Source: DATENM01 sp045807725
GTDB lineage: Bacteria; Acidobacteriota; Blastocatellia; UBA7656
DNA: 64,000 bases
NCBI GenBank assembly: GCA_045807725.1
Contig: JBJMGV010000027.1
Span: 1 to 64,000, forward strand
Direction: 5' to 3'
Shown here: one piece after another, positions 1 through 7,836 of the stretch
Layout of the letters: every line of letters begins with the position of its first letter
Position numbering within the stretch: position 1 is the first letter of the stretch
Translations under genes and position numbers: made by a program
Notes under the pieces: model-generated
Seen by the model: the letters and a program-made list of their open reading frames with translations, nothing else
What the model was told of the DNA's origin: nothing
The model's database searches: none

Positions 1-25
1 GAGCTTGCTTCATTTATGACATCAT

Positions 26-103
26 TATCTATAAACATCGCGCCCCTACGGGGCTTCGTCACATCCTTCAGTCATATCTATAAACAGGTCGTCCCTACGG
101 GAC
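26..103. repeat. two-copy hairpin repeat
   Basis: Two copies of a unit starting TATCTATAAACA lie at 26 and 75, 49 bases apart. Each is followed by a short perfect hairpin: GCCCC-TAC-GGGGC at 42-54 and GTCCC-TAC-GGGAC at 91-103. The stems differ by compensatory changes, so pairing rather than sequence is conserved. This looks like the end of a REP-like interspersed palindromic family running in from outside the window. Function unknown. Confidence 0.6.
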
Positions 104-222
104 TAACTGGCCACTGATAACTAACCGCTGACCACTGGCCACTGATAACTAACCGATAACCGCTGGCCGCTGACCGCTGGCCACTGGCCACTGGCCGCTG
201 ACCACTGGCAACTAACCAACTG
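104..222. repeat. degenerate minisatellite (CTGGCCACTGA type)
   Basis: Low-complexity tract built from variants of ACTGGCCACTGATAACTAAC and CGCTGACC words. A 22-base stretch starting at 106 recurs exactly at 134, and shorter variants fill the rest. There are no regular unique spacers, so it is not a CRISPR array. It lies directly upstream of the first glycosyltransferase gene. Confidence 0.65.
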
Positions 223-274
223 CCTCCTGAATATCCGACGCCGTTGAACATTTACCTGATACGAGAGGTGCGCA

Positions 275-1462
275 ATGCGAGCTAACATCTTACAACTGAT
301 CGGCAGCTTTCATCAGGGCGGCTCAGAGCGGCAGGCCGTGCAACTCACGCGGCTGCTCAAGCAGAGCAATCAACATCACATTCATCTCGCCTGTATGGAT
401 CAATCGGGCGCGCTGCTCGATAAGATTAAGCAGCTAGGCTTCGATGACATTCCCGAATATCGACTGACCAGTTTTTATGATCGCAACGCGCTGGTGCAGG
501 TGCGCCGCTGCGCGCTGCACTTGCAAAGGCTCGGCATCGACATCATTCAGGCGCACGATTTTTACACAAACATCTTCGGTATGGCCGCCGCGCGATTGGC
601 CGGTGTCCGCATACGCATCGCGGCGCGGCGCGAGACCACCGGCTGGCGCACGCCGGCGCAGAAGATGGTCGAGCGCCAGGCTTATCGCTTTGCGCACGCC
701 ATTGTCGCCAACTCCGAAGCCGTGCGCTGGCAGCTCATCACCGAAGGCGTCGCCGACCGCAAGATCGTCACCCTTCACAATGGAATCGATCTTGACCGCT
801 TGAGCGTGCCGCAGTCGTTCAGTCGCGCTGAAGCGCTGGCGTCGTTCGGATTGCCGAGCGAACCGCACTTGCGCTTTGTGACTATCGTTGCGAATCTGCG
901 CCACGCGGTGAAAGATCACCCGATGTTTCTGCGCGCTGCCTGCCGCGTGCGTGCGCTCTACCCAGAGGCGCGATTCGTCATCGCCGGTGAAGGCAAACTG
1001 AGCGACGCGATGCGCGAGATGGCTGTGCAGCTTGGCATTGCGGACGAAACCTTTTTCATCGGACGGGCCGAGCGCGTCGCCGAGTTGCTGGCAGCCTCTG
1101 ATGTTTGCGTGCTCAGCTCGCAGGCTGAAGGCTTCTCGAATTCGATTCTTGAATATCAAGCGGCGTCGCGCCCGGTCGTCGTTACCGATGTGGGCGGCGC
1201 GCGCGAGGCGGTCATTGATGGCGAGACAGGTTACATCGTTGCTGCCGGAGATGATGAAGCGATGGCCGCGCGCATCGCATCGCTGCTCAACCAGCCTGAC
1301 GAGGCGCGGGCGATGGGCGAACGTGGTCGCGCCATTGTCGAACAACGATTCTCGTGCGCCGCACAGCTCGCGGCCACCGAAAGATTGTATGACCGACTAC
1401 TAGCGACACACGCAGAACGTCGCGCGTCACGCGTGGCTGATGTTCGACGCGAAGTCGCCTAG
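275..1462 (+). CDS. GT4 family glycosyltransferase (copy A1)
   Basis: Probable cytosolic retaining glycosyltransferase (GT-B fold, GT4) adding a sugar from a nucleotide donor to a lipid-linked glycan. The N-terminus has the GGSERQ motif typical of GT4 acceptor domains. The C-terminal half shows IVANLRHAVKDH, FVIAGEG and the donor-site stretch SSQAEGFSNSILEY, where the conserved E-x7-E pattern sits. Length (395 aa) is normal. The ATG at 275 is preceded by GAGAGG at 263-268. It is followed after 35 bp by another GT4 gene. A close paralogue lies at 24046-25221, also followed by a paralogue of the second gene, so the pair has been duplicated. Sugar specificity cannot be read from sequence. Confidence 0.9.
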   Translation: MRANILQLIGSFHQGGSERQAVQLTRLLKQSNQHHIHLACMDQSGALLDKIKQLGFDDIPEYRLTSFYDRNALVQVRRCALHLQRLGIDIIQAHDFYTNIFGMAAARLAGVRIRIAARRETTGWRTPAQKMVERQAYRFAHAIVANSEAVRWQLITEGVADRKIVTLHNGIDLDRLSVPQSFSRAEALASFGLPSEPHLRFVTIVANLRHAVKDHPMFLRAACRVRALYPEARFVIAGEGKLSDAMREMAVQLGIADETFFIGRAERVAELLAASDVCVLSSQAEGFSNSILEYQAASRPVVVTDVGGAREAVIDGETGYIVAAGDDEAMAARIASLLNQPDEARAMGERGRAIVEQRFSCAAQLAATERLYDRLLATHAERRASRVADVRREVA

Positions 1463-1497
1463 CTCATTCTCGACTCAGCGCCGCAATCCGAAGACGA

Positions 1498-2652
1498 ATG
1501 ATGACCGATGCGAATAACAAACCGACCAACGCCGAGCGGCGCATTCGCGTGCTCGTCGCCGCGCCGTCGCTCGACATCTACGGCGGGCAAGCGTTGATGG
1601 CGGCGCGACTCATCGAGCGGCTTCGAGCAGAGCCGGCGTTAGAAGTCGCCTTTCAGCCGCACAACCCGCGATTGCCGCGCGGCCTCGCGTGGCTGCAACG
1701 CATCAAGTACGTTCGCACCATCGCAACGACGCTCGCTTATCTCGTGATGTTGATCGCTCGCGCGTGGCGTTACGACATCATTCACATCTTCACGGCGTCT
1801 TATTATTCCTACCTGCTGTCGGCTGTGCCGGCGCTGCTGGTCGCCAGGGCGTATGGCAAGAAAACAATTCTGAATTACCGCAGCGGCGAGGCTGAAGATC
1901 ACTTGAGCAACTGGCCGAGCGCCGTGCGGACTTGCCGATGGGCTGACCGCATCGTCGTTCCGTCGGGTTATCTCGTAGACCTATTCGCGCGCTTCGGCCT
2001 GCGAGCCAAAGCCATCTTCAACACCATCGAGCTTGACCGCTTCCGCTTCCGCGAGCGCCGCCCCTTGCGCCCGCTCTTCGTCAGCGCGCGGCTGCTTGAG
2101 CCGCTTTATAATGTCGCGTGCGCGCTGCGCGCCTTTGCGCTCGTTCAACAACGTTACCCCGAAGCGCAACTGGTCGTCGCGGCGGACGGCTCTGAACGCG
2201 GCAAGCTTGAACAACTGGCGCACGAGTTGAATCTTCAGCACACGCGATTTCTCGGTAAGGTAGATTACCAAGGCATGCCCGGCCTGCTCGACGCGGCAGA
2301 CATCTACCTGAACGCCAACGACCTCGACAATATGCCCAGCTCGCTGATCGAGTGTATGGCGGCGGGTGTCTCGGTCGTCAGCACGAATGCCGGCGGCATT
2401 CCTTACATCATCACTGACGAACAGACCGGATTGCTTGTCGCCCGCAACGATCACGAAGCGATGGCGCGCGCGGCGATACGCCTGCTTGAAGATGGAGAGA
2501 TGGCCGCAGCGATCAGCAATCGCGCCCGCCGCGAGTCGGAAAAGTATCAGTGGTCTGCGGTCAGGAATGAATGGCTCGGACTTTATCAACAACTCGCGGA
2601 CGCAAGCGCAGCAGCGCTCAACCGCCGTCGTGACGCGGCGCAGTCGCTCTGA
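1498..2652 (+). CDS. GT4 family glycosyltransferase (copy B1)
   Basis: Second GT4-type transferase, 384 aa, also GT-B fold. Visible marks are the N-terminal VLVAAPSLDIYGGQ, the RSGEAEDHL stretch and VVPSGYLVDLF at mid-protein. The C-terminal donor-binding region reads LNANDLDNMPSSLIECMAAG followed by AGGIPYII, a classic Glycos_transf_1 signature. The gene starts 35 bp after copy A1 and ends 12 bp before the membrane transferase, so it is probably co-transcribed with both. Its closest relative in the window is 25234-26382, which shares the YDIIHIF, NYRSGEAEDHL and VVPSGYLVD stretches. Acceptor and donor are unknown. Confidence 0.9.
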   Translation: MMTDANNKPTNAERRIRVLVAAPSLDIYGGQALMAARLIERLRAEPALEVAFQPHNPRLPRGLAWLQRIKYVRTIATTLAYLVMLIARAWRYDIIHIFTASYYSYLLSAVPALLVARAYGKKTILNYRSGEAEDHLSNWPSAVRTCRWADRIVVPSGYLVDLFARFGLRAKAIFNTIELDRFRFRERRPLRPLFVSARLLEPLYNVACALRAFALVQQRYPEAQLVVAADGSERGKLEQLAHELNLQHTRFLGKVDYQGMPGLLDAADIYLNANDLDNMPSSLIECMAAGVSVVSTNAGGIPYIITDEQTGLLVARNDHEAMARAAIRLLEDGEMAAAISNRARRESEKYQWSAVRNEWLGLYQQLADASAAALNRRRDAAQSL

Positions 2653-2664
2653 ATACGTATTGAT

Positions 2665-4263
2665 ATGGCAACAACCGTTCGAGTCCTCACGCAACCAGAC
2701 GAGCGCCGCAACGCGTGGCTCGCGGCCCTCGTCTCGCGCCGCTTCGCGCTCGCCGTCGCCGTCGCCGTGTTTGTAATCTACTTCACGCTAACGCTTGGCA
2801 CGGCCCTGAGCCGCCGCCCCTGGAGCGACGAAGGCTGGTTCGCATCGCCGGCGTTGAACCTGGCGACCAACGGCTCGATGGGATCGCCCGTGCTCGATTC
2901 GTCAAGCTGGCTGCCGGGCATTCATCAATACACCTACTGGGTATTGCCGCTGCATCTGGTGACGCAGGCGGGCTGGTACAAACTGTTCGGCTTCAGCTTG
3001 CTGTCGCTAAGGATGCTATCGGCCTTCTGGGGATTAGTGACGCTCGCCGCCGTCTTCGTCATCGTGAGACGATTGGCCGATGATTATCGCGCCGCTTTGT
3101 TCACCTCGGCGCTGTTGGCCGTAGATTACAGCTTCGTGATGGGCGCATCGTTCGGGCGAATGGATATGATGTGTGCGGCGCTCGGCTTTGCCGGTCTGGC
3201 CGCTTACCTTTCATTGCGCGAGAAGCATTTCGCGTGGGCCGTGATCGTCAGTCACACACTGATCGCCGCGAGCGGTCTGACGCACTTCAACGGCATTCTG
3301 CATTTCGCCGGTCTCGTCTTTCTGACCTTGTACTTTGATCGGCGGCGCATCCAGTGGCGATACGTCGCGCTTGCCGCCATACCTTATGTGATCGGCGCGG
3401 CGGGCTGGGGCCTCTACATTCTGCAAGACCCAGCGGTCTTTGCCGCGCAGTTCAAAGCCAACGCGACGACCGGCGGCAGATTGCAAGGGCTGAGCGCGCC
3501 GTGGCTCGGCTTCATTCATGAATTCACCGAGCGTTATCGCTTAGCCTTCGGGCTGGGCGAACAATCGCCAGGCCATTCGTCTATCGCGCGGTTGAAAGCA
3601 TTGATCCTGATCGCCTACATCGTCGGCATCATCGGCGCGTACTGCACGCGGCGCTTTCGTCAGCATCGCGGCCTGCGCGCGCTGTTGCTGATGACGGCGA
3701 TCTACTTTGTGATTATGGCCGTGCTCGATGGGCAGAAGCTGGCGTGGTATCTGGTCCATATCCTGCCGCTGTACGCGGCGCTGCTGGCGTTGTGGCTGAC
3801 CGCAGTGTGGCAGATGCGGCGGCTGCCGCGCTGGGCGATTGCCGGGGCGGTCGGCGCGCTGCTGCTGTTACAAGTCGGCGGCATCGCGCAACGCATCCGC
3901 GCCAGAGAATACCAAACGACCTATGCCCCCGCCGCAGACTTTTTGAAGAGTCGCTTACAGCCCTCAACCTTGATTATGGGAAGCGCCGAGATGGGCTTTG
4001 CGCTCGGCTTCAACGAGCACCTGATTGACGATTCGTACCTCGGTTATTACAGCGGCACGCGGCCCGACTTCATCGTCGTCGATGAAATCTACGCGACCTC
4101 GTTTCGCGGCTCGCAGGTTGAGCGGCCCGCTATCTACGATCACATCAACCGGCTGCTGACCGAAGAGTACAAACTGGTTTACGATCAGGCGCTGTATCGC
4201 ATCTACGCAATTGCGGATAAGCCGCTGGCGATGCAGATCACTGAGCCAACGCCCGTCAGATGA
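2665..4263 (+). CDS. ArnT/PMT-like membrane glycosyltransferase
   Basis: Polytopic integral-membrane protein (532 aa) of the GT39/GT83 type, which uses polyprenyl-phosphate sugars on the periplasmic face. The first membrane segment (about residues 22-45) is followed by RRPWSDEGWF, which places the conserved acidic pair of this superfamily in the first extracytoplasmic loop. About ten further hydrophobic segments follow, then a soluble C-terminal domain from about residue 415. It is packed between two GT4 genes and a methyltransferase gene, fitting a role in decorating the exported glycan. The superfamily is clear, but whether it transfers to lipid, protein or polysaccharide is not. Confidence 0.8.
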   Translation: MATTVRVLTQPDERRNAWLAALVSRRFALAVAVAVFVIYFTLTLGTALSRRPWSDEGWFASPALNLATNGSMGSPVLDSSSWLPGIHQYTYWVLPLHLVTQAGWYKLFGFSLLSLRMLSAFWGLVTLAAVFVIVRRLADDYRAALFTSALLAVDYSFVMGASFGRMDMMCAALGFAGLAAYLSLREKHFAWAVIVSHTLIAASGLTHFNGILHFAGLVFLTLYFDRRRIQWRYVALAAIPYVIGAAGWGLYILQDPAVFAAQFKANATTGGRLQGLSAPWLGFIHEFTERYRLAFGLGEQSPGHSSIARLKALILIAYIVGIIGAYCTRRFRQHRGLRALLLMTAIYFVIMAVLDGQKLAWYLVHILPLYAALLALWLTAVWQMRRLPRWAIAGAVGALLLLQVGGIAQRIRAREYQTTYAPAADFLKSRLQPSTLIMGSAEMGFALGFNEHLIDDSYLGYYSGTRPDFIVVDEIYATSFRGSQVERPAIYDHINRLLTEEYKLVYDQALYRIYAIADKPLAMQITEPTPVR

Positions 4264-4276
4264 AAACGAGGAGAGT

Positions 4277-5179
4277 ATGAGCGCACAACGTGCAATGACC
4301 AATCAAACGATAACCGCGAGCGGCGCGCACGCCGACGAAGTCCGCGCCGGTGAACGTTTCGAGTTCGGCAAGAACTGGAGCCGCTTTCTCGAACTCTTAA
4401 ATGATGAGCGCATCGCGCAGGCCGAAAGCTCGCTCAAGCAGATGCTCGAAGTCGAAGACCTGCGCGGCAAGCGTTTCCTCGACATCGGTTCGGGCAGCGG
4501 CTTGTTTTCGCTGGCGGCGCGGCGTTTGGGCGCAAGCGTTCATTCGTTCGACTACGATCCGCACTCGGTCGCCTGCACGACGGAACTGCGCCGCCGCTAT
4601 TTTCCCGGCGATAGCGAATGGACGATTGAAGAAGGCTCGGCGCTCGATGACGATTACATCGCCCGGCTTGGCCGCTTCGACATCGTTTATTCGTGGGGCG
4701 TGCTGCACCACACCGGCGCGATGTGGCAGGCGCTCGATCACGCGCAGCGGCCCGTAATCACCGGCGGCAAATTGTTCGTCGCCATCTACAACGACACCGG
4801 CAGCCAGTCGGCGCGATGGAAGAAGATCAAGAAGACCTATAACAACCTGCCGCGCCTTCTGCGCGTGCCGTTCGCGGTCGCGGTGATGTCGCCGCTCGAA
4901 GCGAAAGCCTTGCTGGCGTCGCTTGTCGGCGGGCGCTTCGGCGAGTGGGCGAAGTCCTGGCGCGGATCAAGCAGCAATCGCGGTATGAATCGCTGGCGAG
5001 ACATCATTGACTGGGTCGGCGGCTACCCGTATGAGACCGCCGCGCCCGAAGAGATTTTTGAGTTTTACAAAGCGCGCGGCTTCGCGTTGACGAAGCTCAA
5101 ATGCGGCGGCGTAGGGCTGGGCTGCAACGAATTCGTTTTTGAAAAACGCGATACAGCACGCACTGGAAACTCGAAGTGA
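4277..5179 (+). CDS. class I SAM-dependent methyltransferase
   Basis: 300-aa Rossmann-fold methyltransferase. SAM-binding motif I reads FLDIGSGSGLFSL, the acidic residue after strand 2 is in SFDYD, and motif IV is in FDIVYSWGVLHHTG. The start is the ATG at 4277, preceded by GAGGAGAG at 4268-4275; in-frame codons further upstream overlap the previous gene and lack a ribosome site. It closes the first glycosyltransferase cluster and converges on a minus-strand gene 24 bp away. O-methylation of a sugar residue, for example as a chain-end cap, is a reasonable inference. The C-terminal third (from about residue 190) is family-specific and does not define a substrate. Confidence 0.85.
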   Translation: MSAQRAMTNQTITASGAHADEVRAGERFEFGKNWSRFLELLNDERIAQAESSLKQMLEVEDLRGKRFLDIGSGSGLFSLAARRLGASVHSFDYDPHSVACTTELRRRYFPGDSEWTIEEGSALDDDYIARLGRFDIVYSWGVLHHTGAMWQALDHAQRPVITGGKLFVAIYNDTGSQSARWKKIKKTYNNLPRLLRVPFAVAVMSPLEAKALLASLVGGRFGEWAKSWRGSSSNRGMNRWRDIIDWVGGYPYETAAPEEIFEFYKARGFALTKLKCGGVGLGCNEFVFEKRDTARTGNSK

Positions 5180-5203
5180 ATCGGCGTTCCGCGTTCGCCT
5201 TAA

Positions 5204-7570
5204 CTATGGCCGGCGCGGAGCAGGTGACGCAGACGGATGCTGATGCGGCTTTGTGCGATCAACAAACGCGAAAGAACGCAGAGGCCGCTTCGTATAATCC
5301 TTCTCCGATTCTTTGATCTCAAGAAACTGGTTAGCGGCAAGGTTGCGAAAGACCTGCCGCGTCTTGCTCGCCGGCCAGTAGATTTCAAGCTCGTTGACCT
5401 GCGATGCCTTGCCCAGCCCAATCGATTGAGTCAGCGACGACGAGCCGAACGAGCCGCCCGATGTAACCACGCGATAGCGCGCCGCCAGCTTGCCCGGCGC
5501 TTCTTCGACCACCGCTTTGATGCGTGCGCCGATGCTCGCGCGGTTGCTCTTCACGCCGGTCAGCTTCAGCGACAGCCAGTTGTTTCCCTGCCCCGGATTC
5601 GCAAACAGCGCCTTGTTGTATTTGTCGCCGGGCACAGCGCCGCCCAGGTTGATTAACACGTCCTGACTGCCATCGTTATTCATATCACTGAACGCAACGC
5701 CGTGACCTTTTTGCAGATGGCCCGTGCCGGTTGAGCCGGTGACATCAACGAAGCGCCGGCCCGCTTGATTCCTGAACATGAAGTTGGGCATCAGCGCGGC
5801 ATACGATGGCGCGCCGGTTCCGAGATAGAAATCGAGATAGCCGTCGTTATCTAGATCGCCGAAGTTCGCGCCCATCGACGGCACAACGCGGTCAAGCCCG
5901 ACCGCTTTCGTCACCTCAACGAACCCGCCCTTGCCGGTGTTGTGATAAAGCTTCATCGTCTCGGCCTGCGGCGCGAGGCCGAGAAAGCCCCTCACGACTT
6001 CCGTGACCGAGGGCATAAAACTGGCGACGAAAATATCCAGATTGCCATCGTTGTCATAATCAAAGAACCAGCAAGGGAAACTCATCAGCGGCTTCTCGAC
6101 GCCCAATTGTTTGCCCACTTCGGTGAACGTGCCGTTGCGGTTGTTGTGATAAAGAAAGTTGTCTTCGCCAAAGTTCGAGACGTACAGGTCTACGTAGCCG
6201 TCGTTGTCGTAATCGCCCCAGCAAGCGCCTTTCGTAAACGCGGTTCGATCAACACCGGCAGCGCGCGACACATCTTCAAATGTGCCGTCGCCTTTGTTGC
6301 GAAAGAGCTGGCTGGGTTCCATCTCGTGACCGATGAAAACATCGAGCCAGCCGTCATTGTCAAAGTCAGCCCACACCGCCGAGTGCGTGCGATAAGCGCC
6401 CGCATCCAGGCCGCTCTGCGCCGTCACGTCGGTGAACGTGCCGTCGCCGTTGTTCTTGAGCAGCGAATTACGCATCGGGTAATCCCAGCCGCCGCGCATC
6501 ACGAATAGATCGAGCAGCCCATCGTTGTTGTAATCGGTCTGTATGCAGTTGAGTCCGCCGAGCTGATCGCTCAAGCCCGCCCGCGCCGTCACGTTGCTAA
6601 AGCTGCCGTCGCCGTTGTTGTGATAGTAGTGCAGCGATTCGCAAGGATCATTACCCGACATCATCACATCGAGCAGCCCATCGTTATCGAAATCATCGGC
6701 CACCATTCCGCCAGCCTGACCAACCACGTTGATCCCAACATCCATAGCCACGTCGCGGAATCGCCCGATGCTCTCCCGTGATTCAAACGCGGCGGCGGGA
6801 ATGAGCTGAGCTTTCGGCACGGCTTCGGGGTACTTGCCCAGCGTCATATACGTGAGGTTGAGCAGCCAGCGCACCTCCAGATTATCAGGGTCGCCTTCGA
6901 GATATTTCTTGAAGTATTCGGCGGCCTTCTCCGTGCTCGCGGTCAGCTTATGTTGCGCCTGCACGCTCAACGGCAGGATGCACATCTCGGCGTTGTGGTT
7001 CAACTGGCAGTTCTGCAACTCGCCCTGCCTGAGATAAGCGACGCCGATCTCTTCTTCGAGAAGCAGCTTGACCTTTTCTCCTTTGGGAAAGAAATCAATC
7101 GTGTCATTCAACAACCGATAAGCCGTTTCCAATCGCTTGATGGACGTTTCCATATCGCCGTTGTAAGCGGCGAGGCTGCCGAGCTTTTCGTAGAGACGCG
7201 GCAGGCGGAGGATTTCGGGGTCGAGGTCGCTGAGCCGCTTCGCCTCGAAGCCCGCGCGCTCTGCATCATTGGCGGCGATGAATTCATCATAAGCGCGCGT
7301 CTGGGCGCGGCAGAAGGCCGTCAGGTCGCGGTTTTTCGGCAAGTAGTCGGACAGACTCTCTGGCCGTTCGAGGTTGGGCAGGTCAACCACTTCTTGATAA
7401 GCGCCGGCCTCGGCAGGCCGGTTAAACCACCCCGTCGAGCGGCGCGAAGAAGGCTTAACAGCGGCCTCTTGCAGTTGGCCTTTGCTCTGGCTGTAAGCGG
7501 CGCTCGCGTGCGGCCAAGGGATCGCAACCGGCAGTATCAACAAGAAGACGAGAAGAAGTTTATAGCCCAC
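5204..7570 (-). CDS. secreted TPR / VCBS (FG-GAP) / ASPIC-UnbV repeat protein
   Basis: 788-aa exported protein of the CRTAC1-like family common in Acidobacteriota and Planctomycetota. Residues 1-25 form a signal peptide. Residues about 95-265 look like TPR helices. From about residue 275 there are at least seven VCBS/FG-GAP blades with repeated calcium-loop motifs such as DFDNDGLLDV, DYNNDGLLDL and DYDNDGYVDL, giving a beta-propeller. The C-terminus (about 665-760) matches the ASPIC/UnbV domain (ASIGARI, SGGSFGSSS, LEIYWP). No catalytic residues are evident, so it is likely a binding or scaffold protein outside the cytoplasm. It is the only minus-strand gene in the first 29 kb and interrupts the polysaccharide genes. 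Confidence 0.85.
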   Translation of the reverse strand: MGYKLLLVFLLILPVAIPWPHASAAYSQSKGQLQEAAVKPSSRRSTGWFNRPAEAGAYQEVVDLPNLERPESLSDYLPKNRDLTAFCRAQTRAYDEFIAANDAERAGFEAKRLSDLDPEILRLPRLYEKLGSLAAYNGDMETSIKRLETAYRLLNDTIDFFPKGEKVKLLLEEEIGVAYLRQGELQNCQLNHNAEMCILPLSVQAQHKLTASTEKAAEYFKKYLEGDPDNLEVRWLLNLTYMTLGKYPEAVPKAQLIPAAAFESRESIGRFRDVAMDVGINVVGQAGGMVADDFDNDGLLDVMMSGNDPCESLHYYHNNGDGSFSNVTARAGLSDQLGGLNCIQTDYNNDGLLDLFVMRGGWDYPMRNSLLKNNGDGTFTDVTAQSGLDAGAYRTHSAVWADFDNDGWLDVFIGHEMEPSQLFRNKGDGTFEDVSRAAGVDRTAFTKGACWGDYDNDGYVDLYVSNFGEDNFLYHNNRNGTFTEVGKQLGVEKPLMSFPCWFFDYDNDGNLDIFVASFMPSVTEVVRGFLGLAPQAETMKLYHNTGKGGFVEVTKAVGLDRVVPSMGANFGDLDNDGYLDFYLGTGAPSYAALMPNFMFRNQAGRRFVDVTGSTGTGHLQKGHGVAFSDMNNDGSQDVLINLGGAVPGDKYNKALFANPGQGNNWLSLKLTGVKSNRASIGARIKAVVEEAPGKLAARYRVVTSGGSFGSSSLTQSIGLGKASQVNELEIYWPASKTRQVFRNLAANQFLEIKESEKDYTKRPLRSFAFVDRTKPHQHPSASPAPRRP

Positions 7571-7720
7571 AGCCTACCTCTAAAGCGCAAACCGACGCCG
7601 CATCATCGCACATTAAACTTAAAATGATTTCCACTGACAGCAGAGCGGGACACAAGGCGCGTAGCCCAATCATTATGGCACGCCGAAGAAGCGAGCGACA
7701 ACCGCGCCTGCGACGACGCG

Positions 7721-7750
7721 ATTTTGGAAACCCACCGGCAATTGACATAT
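7721..7750 (+). promoter_or_regulatory. candidate regulatory motif, copy D (weaker)
   Basis: Reads ATTTTGGAA, then 17 bases, then ATAT, preceded by GCG. It differs from the three better copies (31528, 52816, 54965) by one base in each box but keeps the same total spacing and orientation. It ends 86 bp before the start of the heparinase-like gene that opens the long operon. No experimental support. Confidence 0.35.
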
Positions 7751-7836
7751 CATTTAATCGAATGCAGCAAGCAGGCGAGGCCGTTGTGTGGACGCTTGCC
7801 GGCAGCGCCTGAACCGGCAACGCTCGTGAAGGATGG

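Noticed and set aside
1..222. Possible CRISPR array at the window start
   Set aside because: Repeats are degenerate, unit length varies, there are no unique spacers of constant size and no cas genes nearby; it is a hairpin repeat plus minisatellite.
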